Below, piece after piece: positions 42,676 to 52,656 of a stretch of 64,000 bases of DNA. The position numbers were made by a program, and so were the translations under genes. The DNA comes from Exiguobacterium sp. s124 (GTDB lineage: Bacteria; Bacillota; Bacilli; Exiguobacteriales; Exiguobacteriaceae), in assembly GCF_018617485.1 (NCBI RefSeq), contig NZ_JACSKH010000001.1, positions 62,001 through 126,000 on the forward strand. The letters are read 5' to 3'. Each line of letters starts with the position of its first letter. The stretch's first letter is position 1. A model generated the notes under the pieces. It had not been told where the DNA came from and searched no databases. It was given only the letters and a program-made list of their open reading frames with translations.

Positions 42676-43947
42676 ATGATCTCAATGACGAATCAACCGA
42701 TTTCACAAGATACGACGCTGAAACATCCGATTCATGTGTATTCAGAAATTGGAGAATTAAAAACGGTATTACTGAAAAGACCGGGTAGGGAATTAGAAAA
42801 TCTCACCCCGGAATATTTAGAGCGCCTCTTGTTCGATGATATTCCCCATTTACCGGTCATTCAAAAAGAACACGACTATTTTGCGAGTGCGCTCCAAAAT
42901 CGCGGTGTGGAAGTCCTTTACCTCGAAAAACTAATGGCTGAGACGTTGTCACTCCCCGGTGTTCGCGAAAAGTTTGTCGCGGATATCTTATCGGAGTCTA
43001 AATCAAATATCAACGGCTCTTACGAAACATTAAAAGAGTATTTACTCGGCTATGACAATGAGACGTTGATTGAAACGGTGATGGCCGGTATCCGAAAATC
43101 GGAAATCAAACCGGAGAAACGCCGACATTTGCACGAAATGATTGAAGATACGTACCCCTTCTTTTTAGATCCTATGCCAAACCTCTATTTCACACGAGAT
43201 CCGGCCGCTGCAATCGGTCAAGGTCTCTCCATCAACCGAATGAAAGAACCGGCACGTCGCCGTGAGTCACTCTTCACGCAATATATTATGCGCTATCACC
43301 CACGCTTTGCGAAACATGATGTTCCGATTTGGTCAGACCGCGACTATCGATTTGCGATGGAGGGCGGAGACGAGCTCGTCTTATCGAAAGAAGTTGTCGC
43401 CATCGGCATCTCTGAACGAACGACTGCTCAAGGAATCGAACGGGTCGCCCTCAATTTGCTTAAACATGGAGACAGCTTCAAAAAAGTGATCGCCATCGAA
43501 ATTCCGAAATCCCGGGCATTCATGCATCTTGATACCGTCTTTACGATGGTCGATCATGACAAATTCACCATCCATCCGTTTATTCAAGGACCTGAAGGCA
43601 AGATGAATATTTTCGAGCTTTCACTAAATGCAGAAGGCGAATTGCAGATTACACAACATACTGATTTGTTGAAAGTGTTAAAAGACGTCCTCGGCTTACA
43701 GGAAGCGACGTTGATTCCTTGCGGCGGCGGTGACCCGATCGCAGCGGCTCGCGAACAGTGGAACGATGGATCGAATACGCTCGCCATCGCCCCAGGTGTC
43801 GTGGTCACATATGACCGGAACTACGTATCAAATGAACTGCTCCGTAAAGAAGGCGTCGAAGTGATCGAAATCATGTCGAGTGAACTATCGCGCGGACGTG
43901 GGGGTCCACGTTGCATGAGCTGTCCGATTATCCGTCAAGACATCTAA
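42676..43947 (+). CDS. arcA: Arginine deiminase
   Basis: Hydrolyses arginine to citrulline and ammonia, first step of the ATP-yielding arginine deiminase pathway. 423 residues. Motifs include '[23 protein letters not shown]', '[17 protein letters not shown]', '[10 protein letters not shown]', '[12 protein letters not shown]' and the C-terminal '[12 protein letters not shown]', whose Cys413 is the catalytic nucleophile. 'aaggaggaag' precedes the ATG. First gene of arcABDC. Arginine and anaerobiosis usually induce it through ArgR and ArcR. Confidence 0.96.
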   Translation: MISMTNQPISQDTTLKHPIHVYSEIGELKTVLLKRPGRELENLTPEYLERLLFDDIPHLPVIQKEHDYFASALQNRGVEVLYLEKLMAETLSLPGVREKFVADILSESKSNINGSYETLKEYLLGYDNETLIETVMAGIRKSEIKPEKRRHLHEMIEDTYPFFLDPMPNLYFTRDPAAAIGQGLSINRMKEPARRRESLFTQYIMRYHPRFAKHDVPIWSDRDYRFAMEGGDELVLSKEVVAIGISERTTAQGIERVALNLLKHGDSFKKVIAIEIPKSRAFMHLDTVFTMVDHDKFTIHPFIQGPEGKMNIFELSLNAEGELQITQHTDLLKVLKDVLGLQEATLIPCGGGDPIAAAREQWNDGSNTLAIAPGVVVTYDRNYVSNELLRKEGVEVIEIMSSELSRGRGGPRCMSCPIIRQDI

Positions 43948-43968
43948 ATGTGATAAGGAGGAAGCAGT

Positions 43969-44997
43969 ATGTCTACAACGTTCAATTTTGATTTGAAAGG
44001 TCGTCACTTTTTATCGTTAAACGAGTTTTCTGGTGAAGAAATCAATTACTTGATCGATTTGTCTGCTGCATTCAAACGTCAAAAGAAACAAGGCATCCCA
44101 CATCGGATTTGTGAAGGGAAAAATATCGCCCTTCTATTTGAAAAACCGTCGACACGGACGCGTTGTGCGTTCACGGTCGCCGCAATCGACTTAGGGATGC
44201 ACCCTGAATATTTAGGCAAGAACGACATCCAGTTCGGGAAGAAAGAATCGGTACGCGATACGGCCATCGTTCTCGGACGCATGTTTGACGGCATTCAATT
44301 CCGCGGCTTCGCCCACGAGACGGTCGAAGGTCTCGCGAAAGATGCTGGTGTACCGGTTTGGAACGGATTGACCGATCTCTATCATCCGACACAAATCTTG
44401 GCTGACTTTTTGACAGTGAAAGAACAAAAAGAAGAACTTGCCGGAATCAAATTCGTGTACGTCGGCGACGGGCGGAACAACATGGGGAACACCCTCTTGA
44501 TCGGCGGTGCAAAAGTAGGGATGGATATGCGGATTTGTGCCCCGAGATCACTTTGGCCGTCTGAAGAGATCGTGGATTATGCGAAATCTGTTGCCGCCGA
44601 AACAGGTGCCGTCATCACATTGACGGAGAGCATTGAGGAAGCGATGGACCAGGCGGACGTCGTCTACACAGATGTATGGGTGTCGATGGGTGAAGAAGCG
44701 GCCTTCGCAGAACGGATCGAACTGTTGCGACCATATCAAGTGAACATGGATATGCTTCAAAAGAGCGGGAACCCGGACATCATGTTCTTGCATTGCCTCC
44801 CTGCCTTCCACGACCTAGAAACGGAAGTCGGTCGGGCGATTCACGAACAATACGGGTTGACGGAAATGGAAGTGACTGATGAGGTGTTCCGCAGTCGTCA
44901 CTCGTTCGTATTTGATGAGGCGGAAAACCGCATGCATACCATCAAAGCGGTGATGGCGGCAACGCTCACGGAGACACGCGAATGGCTTGAACGTTGA
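43969..44997 (+). CDS. arcB: Ornithine carbamoyltransferase, catabolic
   Basis: Splits citrulline with phosphate into ornithine and carbamoyl phosphate. 342 residues with '[12 protein letters not shown]' (carbamoyl-phosphate site), '[11 protein letters not shown]', '[12 protein letters not shown]' and '[10 protein letters not shown]' (ornithine site). Its place after arcA, 21 bases downstream, marks it as the catabolic enzyme rather than biosynthetic ArgF. Confidence 0.95.
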   Translation: MSTTFNFDLKGRHFLSLNEFSGEEINYLIDLSAAFKRQKKQGIPHRICEGKNIALLFEKPSTRTRCAFTVAAIDLGMHPEYLGKNDIQFGKKESVRDTAIVLGRMFDGIQFRGFAHETVEGLAKDAGVPVWNGLTDLYHPTQILADFLTVKEQKEELAGIKFVYVGDGRNNMGNTLLIGGAKVGMDMRICAPRSLWPSEEIVDYAKSVAAETGAVITLTESIEEAMDQADVVYTDVWVSMGEEAAFAERIELLRPYQVNMDMLQKSGNPDIMFLHCLPAFHDLETEVGRAIHEQYGLTEMEVTDEVFRSRHSFVFDEAENRMHTIKAVMAATLTETREWLER

Positions 44998-45050
44998 CGG
45001 CGAGGGGAATGTCCCCTCCCGTTTCAAAATAAGCGAAAGGGATGAGTAGA

Positions 45051-46526
45051 ATGTCTACGAAGTTGGAGCATGACTCAGGTGGTTCGGCTGGAGTACATCC
45101 TGACAAGCAAGATAAGCGGTTAGGTCTCGGAGCGTTGACGGCACTTGTCGTCGGATCAATGATTGGTGGTGGCGCCTTTAACTTGGCAGCCGATCTGGCG
45201 CAAGGTGCGAATGCGGGTGCCATTCTCATCGGATGGGTCATCACCGGAATCGGGATTATCGCGCTCGGTCTCAGTTTTCAAAATTTGACGATGCGTCGTC
45301 CTGATTTAGATGGTGGTGTGTATAGCTATGCACGGGCAGGTTTTGGCTCGTTCGTCGGATTTAACTCGGCATGGGGATATTGGTTATCTGCCTGGCTCGG
45401 AAACGTGGCGTATGCGACACTGCTGTTCAGTTCGGTCGGTTATTTTTTCCCGATTTTTGAAGGGGGGCAAAACATTGCCTCCATTGTTGGAGCATCCATC
45501 ATGCTGTGGCTCGTGCATACGCTCATCCTACGAGGGGTGCATGAGGCCTCGATGATCAACATCGTCACAACGATTGCCAAGCTCGTTCCGATTTTTGCAT
45601 TCATTACGATTACGCTGTTCTTCTTCAATCTCGAAAACTTCACCTTCGATTTTTGGGGGCAAGGCGGCTTCTCATGGGGAAGTGTTCGCGACCAGGTTGT
45701 CTCGACAATGCTCGTCACACTTTGGGTGTTCATCGGTGTTGAGGGTGCGGTCGTCCTCTCGGGTCGTGCCCGTAAGCGCTCTGACGTCGGGAAAGCGACC
45801 GTGATCGGATTACTCGGAACACTCGTCATTTATCTACTCATTTCCGTCATGTCGCTCGGTCTCATGACACCGGAAAACGTGGCGAACGCCTCGCAACCGG
45901 CAATGGCTTACTTGCTCGAATCGGCAGTCGGTCCGTGGGGCGCGATGCTCATCAACGGCGGATTGGTCATCTCCGTACTCGGGGCATGGCTCGGTTGGAC
46001 GCTTCTCGCGGCTGAAATTCCGTTCGTCGCTGCGAAAGATGGTGTGTTCCCGAAATGGTTCACGAAAGAGAACAAAAATCAGGCACCCGTCAACGCGCTT
46101 TGGTTAACGAACGGGTTGATTCAACTGTTCCTCTTCACGTTCTTGATTTCAGATGCCGCATACAATTTTGCTTTCTCACTTGCATCAAGTGCCATTTTAA
46201 TCCCATATGTGTTCTCGGCATTTTACCAAGTGAAAGTATCGAAAAATGGGATCGGTTATAGCGCTGGCGAACGTAGAACACGGGATTTGACGATTGGATT
46301 GGTCGCTTCCATCTATGGACTCTGGCTCATTTACGCCGCAGGAATTGATTATTTACTCCTGACAACCCTTCTATACGCACCAGGAACCCTTCTCTACATG
46401 AAAGCGCAACGTGAGAATGGCATCAAGTCACTCAACAAAACGGAATGGCTGGTCGCCGGTGTTTTGACCGCACTCGCCATCTTTGCAGTCGTTCGCATAC
46501 TATCTGGTAATATCTCAGTCATCTGA
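45051..46526 (+). CDS. arcD: Arginine/ornithine antiporter
   Basis: Membrane exchanger of 491 residues in the APC superfamily with about 12-13 helices, importing arginine against ornithine. '[27 protein letters not shown]' is the first-helix substrate-binding unwound region. ATG at 45051 sits nine bases after 'aaaggg'; an in-frame ATG at 45042 is too near. Between arcB and arcC as in many Bacilli. Confidence 0.93.
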   Translation: MSTKLEHDSGGSAGVHPDKQDKRLGLGALTALVVGSMIGGGAFNLAADLAQGANAGAILIGWVITGIGIIALGLSFQNLTMRRPDLDGGVYSYARAGFGSFVGFNSAWGYWLSAWLGNVAYATLLFSSVGYFFPIFEGGQNIASIVGASIMLWLVHTLILRGVHEASMINIVTTIAKLVPIFAFITITLFFFNLENFTFDFWGQGGFSWGSVRDQVVSTMLVTLWVFIGVEGAVVLSGRARKRSDVGKATVIGLLGTLVIYLLISVMSLGLMTPENVANASQPAMAYLLESAVGPWGAMLINGGLVISVLGAWLGWTLLAAEIPFVAAKDGVFPKWFTKENKNQAPVNALWLTNGLIQLFLFTFLISDAAYNFAFSLASSAILIPYVFSAFYQVKVSKNGIGYSAGERRTRDLTIGLVASIYGLWLIYAAGIDYLLLTTLLYAPGTLLYMKAQRENGIKSLNKTEWLVAGVLTALAIFAVVRILSGNISVI

Positions 46527-46540
46527 TCGGGGGTATCGAT

Positions 46541-47503
46541 ATGGGAAAAAAACGTGTGGTCATCGCCTTAGGCGGTAATGCGATTCAACAAGGGAAAGAT
46601 GCGACAGCTGAAGCACAAATGCGGGCGGTCGAGGCGACGGCGGAATCTCTCGCCACACTCATCGCGGAAGGGTTCGACGTCATCATCACGCACGGGAACG
46701 GGCCGCAAGTCGGAAATTTGATGCTACAACAAGCCGCGTCAGACAGTCCGGCAACGCCGGCGATGCCTCTCGATGTATGCGGTGCGATGACGCAAGGGAT
46801 GATTGGATACTGGTTTGAAAACGCGCTGACGAAAGCACTCCGTGCGCGCGGTCTAGAACGAGAAGTGGCTTCACTCGTCACACGAAGCGTGGTCGATCCG
46901 AATGATAGCGCGTTCCATCATCCGACGAAGCCGATCGGTCCATTTTATACGGAAGAAGAGGCACTTCATCTCGAACGGACGACCGGTTACGTATTCAAAG
47001 AAGACGCAGGACGGGGACATCGTCGTGTCGTCCCGAGCCCGGTTCCGGTGCAAATTGCCGAACATGCCGTCATTCGAACGCTCGTCGAAGCGGGACACAT
47101 CGTCGTCGCCTCCGGTGGCGGTGGTATCCCGGTCATGGAGACAGCAGAAGGGTACGTCGGCATCGAGGCGGTCATCGATAAGGATTTTGCGGCTGCGAAA
47201 CTGGCGGACCTCGTCAACGCAGACGTATTGCTCATCTTGACCGCTGTCGAACATGTGTATGTCAACTTTGGAAAGCCAGATGAGGTGGCGCTTCAGGAGA
47301 CGTCAAAAGAGCAGATGGAGACGTACATCGCAGAAGGGCAGTTCGCTCCGGGTAGCATGTTACCGAAAGTGAGAGCGGCACTGCAGTTCGCGGAATCTGG
47401 TACGAACCGGGTTGCCATCATCACTTCACTCGATCAGGCGTTAGCCGCCATTGATGGGGATGCCGGAACACGCGTCCGCTTGGCTCCTTCGCTTCAACAA
47501 TAA
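46541..47503 (+). CDS. arcC: Carbamate kinase
   Basis: Transfers phosphate from carbamoyl phosphate to ADP, giving ATP, carbon dioxide and ammonia; the energy-conserving last step. 320 residues with '[12 protein letters not shown]', '[15 protein letters not shown]', '[11 protein letters not shown]' and '[12 protein letters not shown]'. 14 bases after arcD, followed by a terminator. Confidence 0.96.
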   Translation: MGKKRVVIALGGNAIQQGKDATAEAQMRAVEATAESLATLIAEGFDVIITHGNGPQVGNLMLQQAASDSPATPAMPLDVCGAMTQGMIGYWFENALTKALRARGLEREVASLVTRSVVDPNDSAFHHPTKPIGPFYTEEEALHLERTTGYVFKEDAGRGHRRVVPSPVPVQIAEHAVIRTLVEAGHIVVASGGGGIPVMETAEGYVGIEAVIDKDFAAAKLADLVNADVLLILTAVEHVYVNFGKPDEVALQETSKEQMETYIAEGQFAPGSMLPKVRAALQFAESGTNRVAIITSLDQALAAIDGDAGTRVRLAPSLQQ

Positions 47504-47509
47504 CAATGT

Positions 47510-47539
47510 GTCGCAAACGTGAACCGTTTGCGACTTTTT
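47510..47539 (+). terminator. Intrinsic terminator of arcABDC
   Basis: Ten-base stem 'gtcgcaaacg' (47510-47519) with 'cgtttgcgac' (47525-47534), then T5. Confidence 0.88.
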
Positions 47540-47605
47540 GTTTTCTGTCGCCATTCATGGGGAAGGAATGTTGTATGCCAAAAATGAGATTGCTATCATA
47601 TTCAG

Positions 47606-47619
47606 TGTAAACGTTTGCA
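47606..47619 (+). promoter_or_regulatory. Probable cre (CcpA) site before the GH31 gene
   Basis: TGTAAACGTTTGCA matches the cre consensus TGWAANCGNTNWCA except for one position, 46 bases before the start codon. Predicts glucose repression of the glucosidase. Confidence 0.6.
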
Positions 47620-47664
47620 CTTATTTCAGGAAGGAAGTGACGGAGAGCGGAGACGCTCGGATGT

Positions 47665-50007
47665 ATGCGCCTATTCGAAGAAAATCATGTGTATCAGTCG
47701 TGGATGAGACCAAAAGCAAGGGACGAGGCAATCGTTCAAGGAAGCTGTTATCGCTTCACCGTATTGACGAGTCAGTTGATTCGAATGGAGTACGCAGAGG
47801 ACGGGGTTTTTGAAGACCGTGCCACCCAAGTGGTGTGGAATCGGGAATTTGACGTTCCACAGTTTCGTGTAATTGAAGACGAGACCGAGCTTCAAATCAT
47901 CACCGAACATATCCACTTATATTATACGAAAGGTCCGTTCGCACCGAACACGCTCTATGTAGATGTGAAAGGGAACTTTAGTACGTACTATAGCCGCTAC
48001 ATGTTCAATGGTCCGGAACGAACACTGAAAGGGACGGCTCGGACGCTAGACCATGTGGACGGGGCGACTGAATTGGAAGAAGGAATCCTCTCCAAACAAG
48101 GGTATGCAATCATTGACGATTCGTCCTCGTTCTTAATGACGGATGACCGTTTCGTCGAGCCGAGACGTAAAGGAATTCATGACATCTATTACTTTGGGTA
48201 CGGCCATGACTATAAGCAGGCACTTCGAGATTTTTACACGTTGACGGGCCCGACGCCGATGCTTCCGCGCAAAGCGCTCGGGAACTGGTGGAGCCGCTAC
48301 TGGCGATACGACGAAAAAGAATATAAGGCGTTGATGCGTCGTTTCAAGTCTGAAGACGTCCCGTTCTCGGTCAGCGTCATCGACATGGACTGGCACGTGA
48401 CTGACATTCCTGAAGAGTACGGGAGTGGCTGGACGGGTTACTCGTGGAATAAAAACTTGTTCCCCGAGCCGAAGCGTTTCCTCAAGTGGTTGAAAGACGA
48501 GGGGATGATGGTGACACTGAACCTGCATCCCGCCGACGGGGTCCGTGCGTTTGAAGATCAATATGCAGCGATGGCTGAGGCGATGGGTGTCGATCCGGAA
48601 TCGGGGGACCGCATCCCGTTTGATTTCTCAGACAAGCGATTCATTCAAGCGTATTTTGAACAGATGCATCACCCACATGAAGCGGACGGCGTTGATTTTT
48701 GGTGGATCGACTGGCAACAAGGATCGACGTCGAAGATGGAAGGACTCGATCCGTTATGGATGCTGAATCATTATCACGCCATCGATATCGCCCGTGACGG
48801 CAAGCGTCCACTCATTTTCTCTCGATACGCAGGACCGGGAAGCCATCGTTACCCAGTTGGATTCTCGGGAGACACGATCATCTCGTGGGCATCACTCGCC
48901 TTCCAGCCGTATTTCACGGCAACAGCCACAAATATCGGCTACGGATGGTGGAGTCATGACATTGGAGGGCATCATCGTGGTAAAAAAGACGATGAGCTCG
49001 CCGCGCGTTGGGTCGCATATGGGGTGTTTAGTCCGATCATGCGTCTCCATTCGACGTTCAGTACGTTCAACGGAAAAGAGCCTTGGCGTTTCGGAATGGA
49101 AGCCGAACAGTCGATGAAACGATTTTTACGACTGCGCCACCAACTCATTCCGTACTTGTATACGATGAACTATCGCAATCATGCCGACTCATTGCCGCTC
49201 GTGCTACCGATGTATATCGAACACCCTGATGACGACGTGGCTTATGAGGTGGCGAATCAGTTTTATTTCGGAAGTGAACTCATCGTCTCCCCGATCGTTA
49301 CGCCGATGGACCGACAGCTTCACATCGCCAGTGCGAACGTGTGGTTGCCAAAAGGAGAATGGTTCGACTTCTTCACGGGACATCGTTATGAAGGGGACAA
49401 GTCGATTCGGGTGTTCCGTGGACTTGAGGAACAACCGGTCTTCGCCAAAGCAGGTGCCATCATCCCGATGATGCCGCATACACCGCATGCGAACGATACG
49501 GGGAATCCGAGTGATCTCGAAGTACTCGTATTCCCAGGTGCCTCGAACACGTTCACGATGTATGAAGATGACGGGGAGAGCCGAGATTATGAGAACGGGG
49601 CGTCGCTTGAAACAACGTTCACGCTCGATTGGGAAGCGCGTACGCTCCACATCGAGACGTCGGGTGATTTGACACTCGTGCCGGCGGATCGAACGTTGAC
49701 GATTCTTGTCCGTGGGGTCGTCGGGGAAGGGGACTATGATGCGGAGACGCAAACGTTACACATCCCACTCGGTGAATGGAAACAGGAACAGACCGTGACA
49801 CTTCCTGTCGAAGTGACGCAGAACGCACATCGACTCGACCGTCTCTATCGGTTCTTAGACCGTGCTGAAATCGCCTATGATTTAAAAGATCGCCTGTATC
49901 AGATGGCGACGACAAAGACACGTCTCGAGGCATGGTTGTTTGACCTTCATGCGTTAGAACTCGAGCGTGATTTGCAGGATGCACTGTTGGAACTCATGCT
50001 GGACTGA
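47665..50007 (+). CDS. Alpha-glucosidase-type GH31 glycoside hydrolase
   Basis: Retaining alpha-glycosidase of 780 residues, cytosolic (no signal peptide). N-terminal beta domain, then a TIM barrel with 'VIDMDWHVTDIP', the nucleophile region 'VDFWWIDWQQGS' and the acid/base region 'GFSGDTIISWASLAFQPYFTATATNIGYGWWSHDIGGH', and C-terminal beta domains ('LIVSPIVTPMD'). It therefore cuts alpha-linked glucosides or galactosides. The ATG at 47665 has only a moderate ribosome site ('ggag', about 10 bases away). It lies between the arc operon and arcR but is bounded by a terminator and its own cre. Confidence 0.9.
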   Translation: MRLFEENHVYQSWMRPKARDEAIVQGSCYRFTVLTSQLIRMEYAEDGVFEDRATQVVWNREFDVPQFRVIEDETELQIITEHIHLYYTKGPFAPNTLYVDVKGNFSTYYSRYMFNGPERTLKGTARTLDHVDGATELEEGILSKQGYAIIDDSSSFLMTDDRFVEPRRKGIHDIYYFGYGHDYKQALRDFYTLTGPTPMLPRKALGNWWSRYWRYDEKEYKALMRRFKSEDVPFSVSVIDMDWHVTDIPEEYGSGWTGYSWNKNLFPEPKRFLKWLKDEGMMVTLNLHPADGVRAFEDQYAAMAEAMGVDPESGDRIPFDFSDKRFIQAYFEQMHHPHEADGVDFWWIDWQQGSTSKMEGLDPLWMLNHYHAIDIARDGKRPLIFSRYAGPGSHRYPVGFSGDTIISWASLAFQPYFTATATNIGYGWWSHDIGGHHRGKKDDELAARWVAYGVFSPIMRLHSTFSTFNGKEPWRFGMEAEQSMKRFLRLRHQLIPYLYTMNYRNHADSLPLVLPMYIEHPDDDVAYEVANQFYFGSELIVSPIVTPMDRQLHIASANVWLPKGEWFDFFTGHRYEGDKSIRVFRGLEEQPVFAKAGAIIPMMPHTPHANDTGNPSDLEVLVFPGASNTFTMYEDDGESRDYENGASLETTFTLDWEARTLHIETSGDLTLVPADRTLTILVRGVVGEGDYDAETQTLHIPLGEWKQEQTVTLPVEVTQNAHRLDRLYRFLDRAEIAYDLKDRLYQMATTKTRLEAWLFDLHALELERDLQDALLELMLD

Positions 50008-50055
50008 AAAAGGGGGGCGACCCCCTTTTGTCATGTCAGAAAACTGTCGGAATTA

Positions 50056-50067
50056 GAAAGCGCTTTC
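50056..50067. promoter_or_regulatory. cre (CcpA) site before the ArcR gene
   Basis: Perfect palindrome GAAAGCGCTTTC, the core of the catabolite-responsive element, placed just upstream of a TATACT -10 box (50082-50087), where bound CcpA would block transcription. Confidence 0.72.
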
Positions 50068-50119
50068 AATAAAAATCCCATTATACTGAGGATAGAAGAG
50101 TAGAAAAGAGGGGATGCAC

Positions 50120-50809
50120 ATGCGACACATGTGGACGATTGACGATTTACGGCAGTTGACGCTATTCGCGACATGTCCGAGTCGAACGCTTGAACAGCTG
50201 ATTCCGCACGTCTATTGCCGAACGTATCGGAAAGGGCAACTGTTGTTCATGGAAGGGGATCCGCGAGAACGTGTCTATTTCTTGATGAGCGGTTACGTCA
50301 AACTCGAACGGATGAACGAGAATGCGACCCATCATTATGCCGACTATGTGAAACCGAAACAATTTTTTCCTTACAACGGTTTATTCACGGGGGAAGACTA
50401 TCGTCATACGGCCGAGGCCGTGACGGACATTGAGGTCATCTATATCCCGACGGATCGATTTGAGCGGTTCGTGTCCACGCAGTCGAGCATGTTGCTCTAT
50501 ATCATCAGCCAGATGAACCGGATTCTCGATTTGCATGAGCGTCGTGTCCAAGAAATCATCACGCCAAGCGCGAAAGAGCGTGTCATCAATACGCTCCATT
50601 TCTTAATTGAAGATTTAGGAGAGCCTGACGAACAAGGCGTTCGTGTCCGCTGCCCATTCACTGCGATCGAACTCTCTCGTCTGTCCGGAACGTCCCGGGA
50701 GACGGTTTCGACGATTTTAGCCAAACTCCGAAAAGAAGATGTGCTTCGCATGGATGCCCATCAACTCGTCATCGGGCATCCTGAATATTTTGAACAAGAC
50801 AGCGATTGA
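50120..50809 (+). CDS. arcR: Crp/Fnr-family regulator, ArcR-type
   Basis: Transcription factor of 229 residues: cyclic-nucleotide-binding-fold domain ('YRKGQLLFMEGDPRERVYFLMSGYVKLER'), dimer helix, and C-terminal HTH ('FTAIELSRLSGTSRETVSTILAKLRKEDVL'). No Fnr-type N-terminal or C-terminal cysteine cluster is present, so it does not sense oxygen by an iron-sulphur cluster. ATG at 50120 is chosen over 50114 for spacing to 'gagggg'. Placement after arcABDC supports ArcR, activator of arginine catabolism under oxygen limitation; it could also act on the adjacent cydDC promoter. Confidence 0.82.
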   Translation: MRHMWTIDDLRQLTLFATCPSRTLEQLIPHVYCRTYRKGQLLFMEGDPRERVYFLMSGYVKLERMNENATHHYADYVKPKQFFPYNGLFTGEDYRHTAEAVTDIEVIYIPTDRFERFVSTQSSMLLYIISQMNRILDLHERRVQEIITPSAKERVINTLHFLIEDLGEPDEQGVRVRCPFTAIELSRLSGTSRETVSTILAKLRKEDVLRMDAHQLVIGHPEYFEQDSD

Positions 50810-50834
50810 CGCCACTCAGATGAGGGCGTCTTTT
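50808..50834 (+). terminator. Intrinsic terminator of arcR
   Basis: Stem 'gacgcc..ctca' with 'tgag ggcgtc' followed by T4, overlapping the stop codon. Confidence 0.75.
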
Positions 50835-50856
50835 ACATACTCAAACGAGCGGAGCG

Positions 50857-50903
50857 TTCGCTTCAAAACGTAGCATATTGTATAATTAGTGATGAATCTC
50901 ACA
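50857..50903 (+). promoter_or_regulatory. cydDC promoter with Fnr/ArcR- or Rex-like operator
   Basis: A consensus -10 TATAAT (50881-50886) with a weak -35 (TTCGCT, 50857-50862) is followed at once by AGTGA-tgaatc-TCACA (50888-50903), which differs from the Crp/Fnr consensus TGTGA-N6-TCACA at one base and also resembles a Rex half-site pair. Sitting at +1, it would favour repression. Confidence 0.5.
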
Positions 50904-50940
50904 AAGCAATGGAATTGTAAATAGAGAAAGGATGAATGCA

Positions 50941-52656
50941 GTGAAACGACTGCAAGCCCTTGCTTTCGCTGAAAGAAGTCATATCATTGGACTCGTGTTG
51001 TCTGCGATCATGATTGGACTATCGATTTTAGCGCAAGCGTATTTAATCGTCGACATCGTCGATCGAATCTTTTTAAAAAACGAATCATTCGAAGCCATCC
51101 TTCCGGCTTTACTGTGGCTCGTCCTTGCCTTGTTGGCACGAGCGCTTTTCGGCTACGTATCGGGACGCATCGGTGCGAGTTTATCCGAAAAAGCAAAACA
51201 GGCATTACGCCTACAATTGTTGGATCGGTATGCCACGAGCCCCGTTGAGTCGTCCTTGACGGGTCAGTCCGGGAAGAAAGTCAGCGTGTTCATGGATGCA
51301 GTTGATGAGGTGGACGCTTACTTTAGCCAATACTGGCCACAAGTCATCCAAACATCGATTATCCCGCTTCTTATTTTGGTCGTCGTCTTCAGCCAACACT
51401 GGATCTCAGGAGTCATCATGATGGTGACGGCACCGTTCATCCCGCTGTTCTTCATCATCATCGGGATTGCGACCCAGAAAAAATCGGAAGAACAAATGGA
51501 GAAGATGAACCAATTCTCCGGTAAGTTTTTAGATGTGTTACAAGGATTGACGACGCTCAAGCTTTACAATCGCACCGAGCAAGAAGCGAAGGCGATTGAG
51601 AAGAGTAGCCTCGACTTTCGGGATGCGACGATGGTCGTCTTAAAGACGGCGTTCTTATCGGGACTCATGCTCGAATTTATCTCGATGCTCAGTACCGGTG
51701 TCGTGGCGTTAGAAGTCGCGTTACAGATGGTCGTTTGGGAGAACCTGACGTTCTTTTCTGGCTTCTTGATTCTCGTGTTGGCGCCGGAGTATTACTTGGC
51801 GATTAAAGATTTAGGAAGTGCCTTCCATACGGGACGTGGAAGTATGGGTGCGGCAGAAAGAATCTTTGACGTATTAGACGCCCCGGATGATCGCATCGAA
51901 TGGGGATCGAAGTCACTTCGTTCACGGACACCGGACCTTGAGCTGGAAGATGTATCTTTCGAATATGCAGGCGGACGTTTTGCGCTTCAGCCGTTGAGCG
52001 GTCGGATTCCTTCTGGCACCCACCTGGCCTTAGTCGGCGCAAGCGGGTCCGGGAAGACGACAGTGCTCAACGTCATTTCCGGACTCTTGCAAGTGAAGTC
52101 GGGACGCGTCCTCGTGGACGGTGAGCCACTTCATTCGTTTGACGAGTCCGTCTGGTATGGAAACATTGCCTATATCTCACAAAACCCCTATCTATTTGCC
52201 GGGACGCTTGCCGATAATATCGCATTAGGCGAAGAAGGCGACGAGCTCGCGTTACGAGAAGCAGCAGATGCGGCAGGACTTTCTGAGGTGATCGACCAGT
52301 TACCGAATGGAATCTGGACGGAGCTTGGAGAAGGCGGGTTCGGTCTGTCAGGCGGTGAGCGACAACGTCTCGCACTTGCCCGAGCGTTCTTTAAACGACC
52401 AGGCATCCTACTGTTCGATGAACCGACGACAGGTCTCGATTTGAAGACCGAGCAGATTGTGAGACGTTCAATCGCTGAGCTGTCGAAAGAGGCAACGTTA
52501 ATCACGGTGGCACACCGTCTGCATACAATCAAAGAGGCAGATATGATTTGGTTTATGGAGGATGGGAAGCGCATCGCAGAAGGGACGCATGATGCGTTGC
52601 TCGCTGTTCCAGAGTATGCGGAACTATTTGCGCTTCAGAAAGGGGTGAGCCGATGA
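50941..52656 (+). CDS. cydD: Thiol reductant ABC exporter subunit CydD
   Basis: Half of the heterodimeric CydDC exporter that moves thiols (cysteine/glutathione-type) or haem-related cargo and is required to assemble cytochrome bd oxidase. 571 residues: six membrane helices (1-320), then ATPase with 'LVGASGSGKTTVL', 'LSGGERQRLALARAF' and 'ILLFDEPTTGLD'. GTG at 50941, nine bases after 'gaaagg', is better spaced than ATG at 50932. Four-base overlap with cydC. No cydAB next to it. Confidence 0.9.
   Translation: MKRLQALAFAERSHIIGLVLSAIMIGLSILAQAYLIVDIVDRIFLKNESFEAILPALLWLVLALLARALFGYVSGRIGASLSEKAKQALRLQLLDRYATSPVESSLTGQSGKKVSVFMDAVDEVDAYFSQYWPQVIQTSIIPLLILVVVFSQHWISGVIMMVTAPFIPLFFIIIGIATQKKSEEQMEKMNQFSGKFLDVLQGLTTLKLYNRTEQEAKAIEKSSLDFRDATMVVLKTAFLSGLMLEFISMLSTGVVALEVALQMVVWENLTFFSGFLILVLAPEYYLAIKDLGSAFHTGRGSMGAAERIFDVLDAPDDRIEWGSKSLRSRTPDLELEDVSFEYAGGRFALQPLSGRIPSGTHLALVGASGSGKTTVLNVISGLLQVKSGRVLVDGEPLHSFDESVWYGNIAYISQNPYLFAGTLADNIALGEEGDELALREAADAAGLSEVIDQLPNGIWTELGEGGFGLSGGERQRLALARAFFKRPGILLFDEPTTGLDLKTEQIVRRSIAELSKEATLITVAHRLHTIKEADMIWFMEDGKRIAEGTHDALLAVPEYAELFALQKGVSR

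Noticed and set aside
46871-47254. Open frames opposite to and within arcC
   Set aside because: They are shadows of a GC-rich conserved gene with no independent support.
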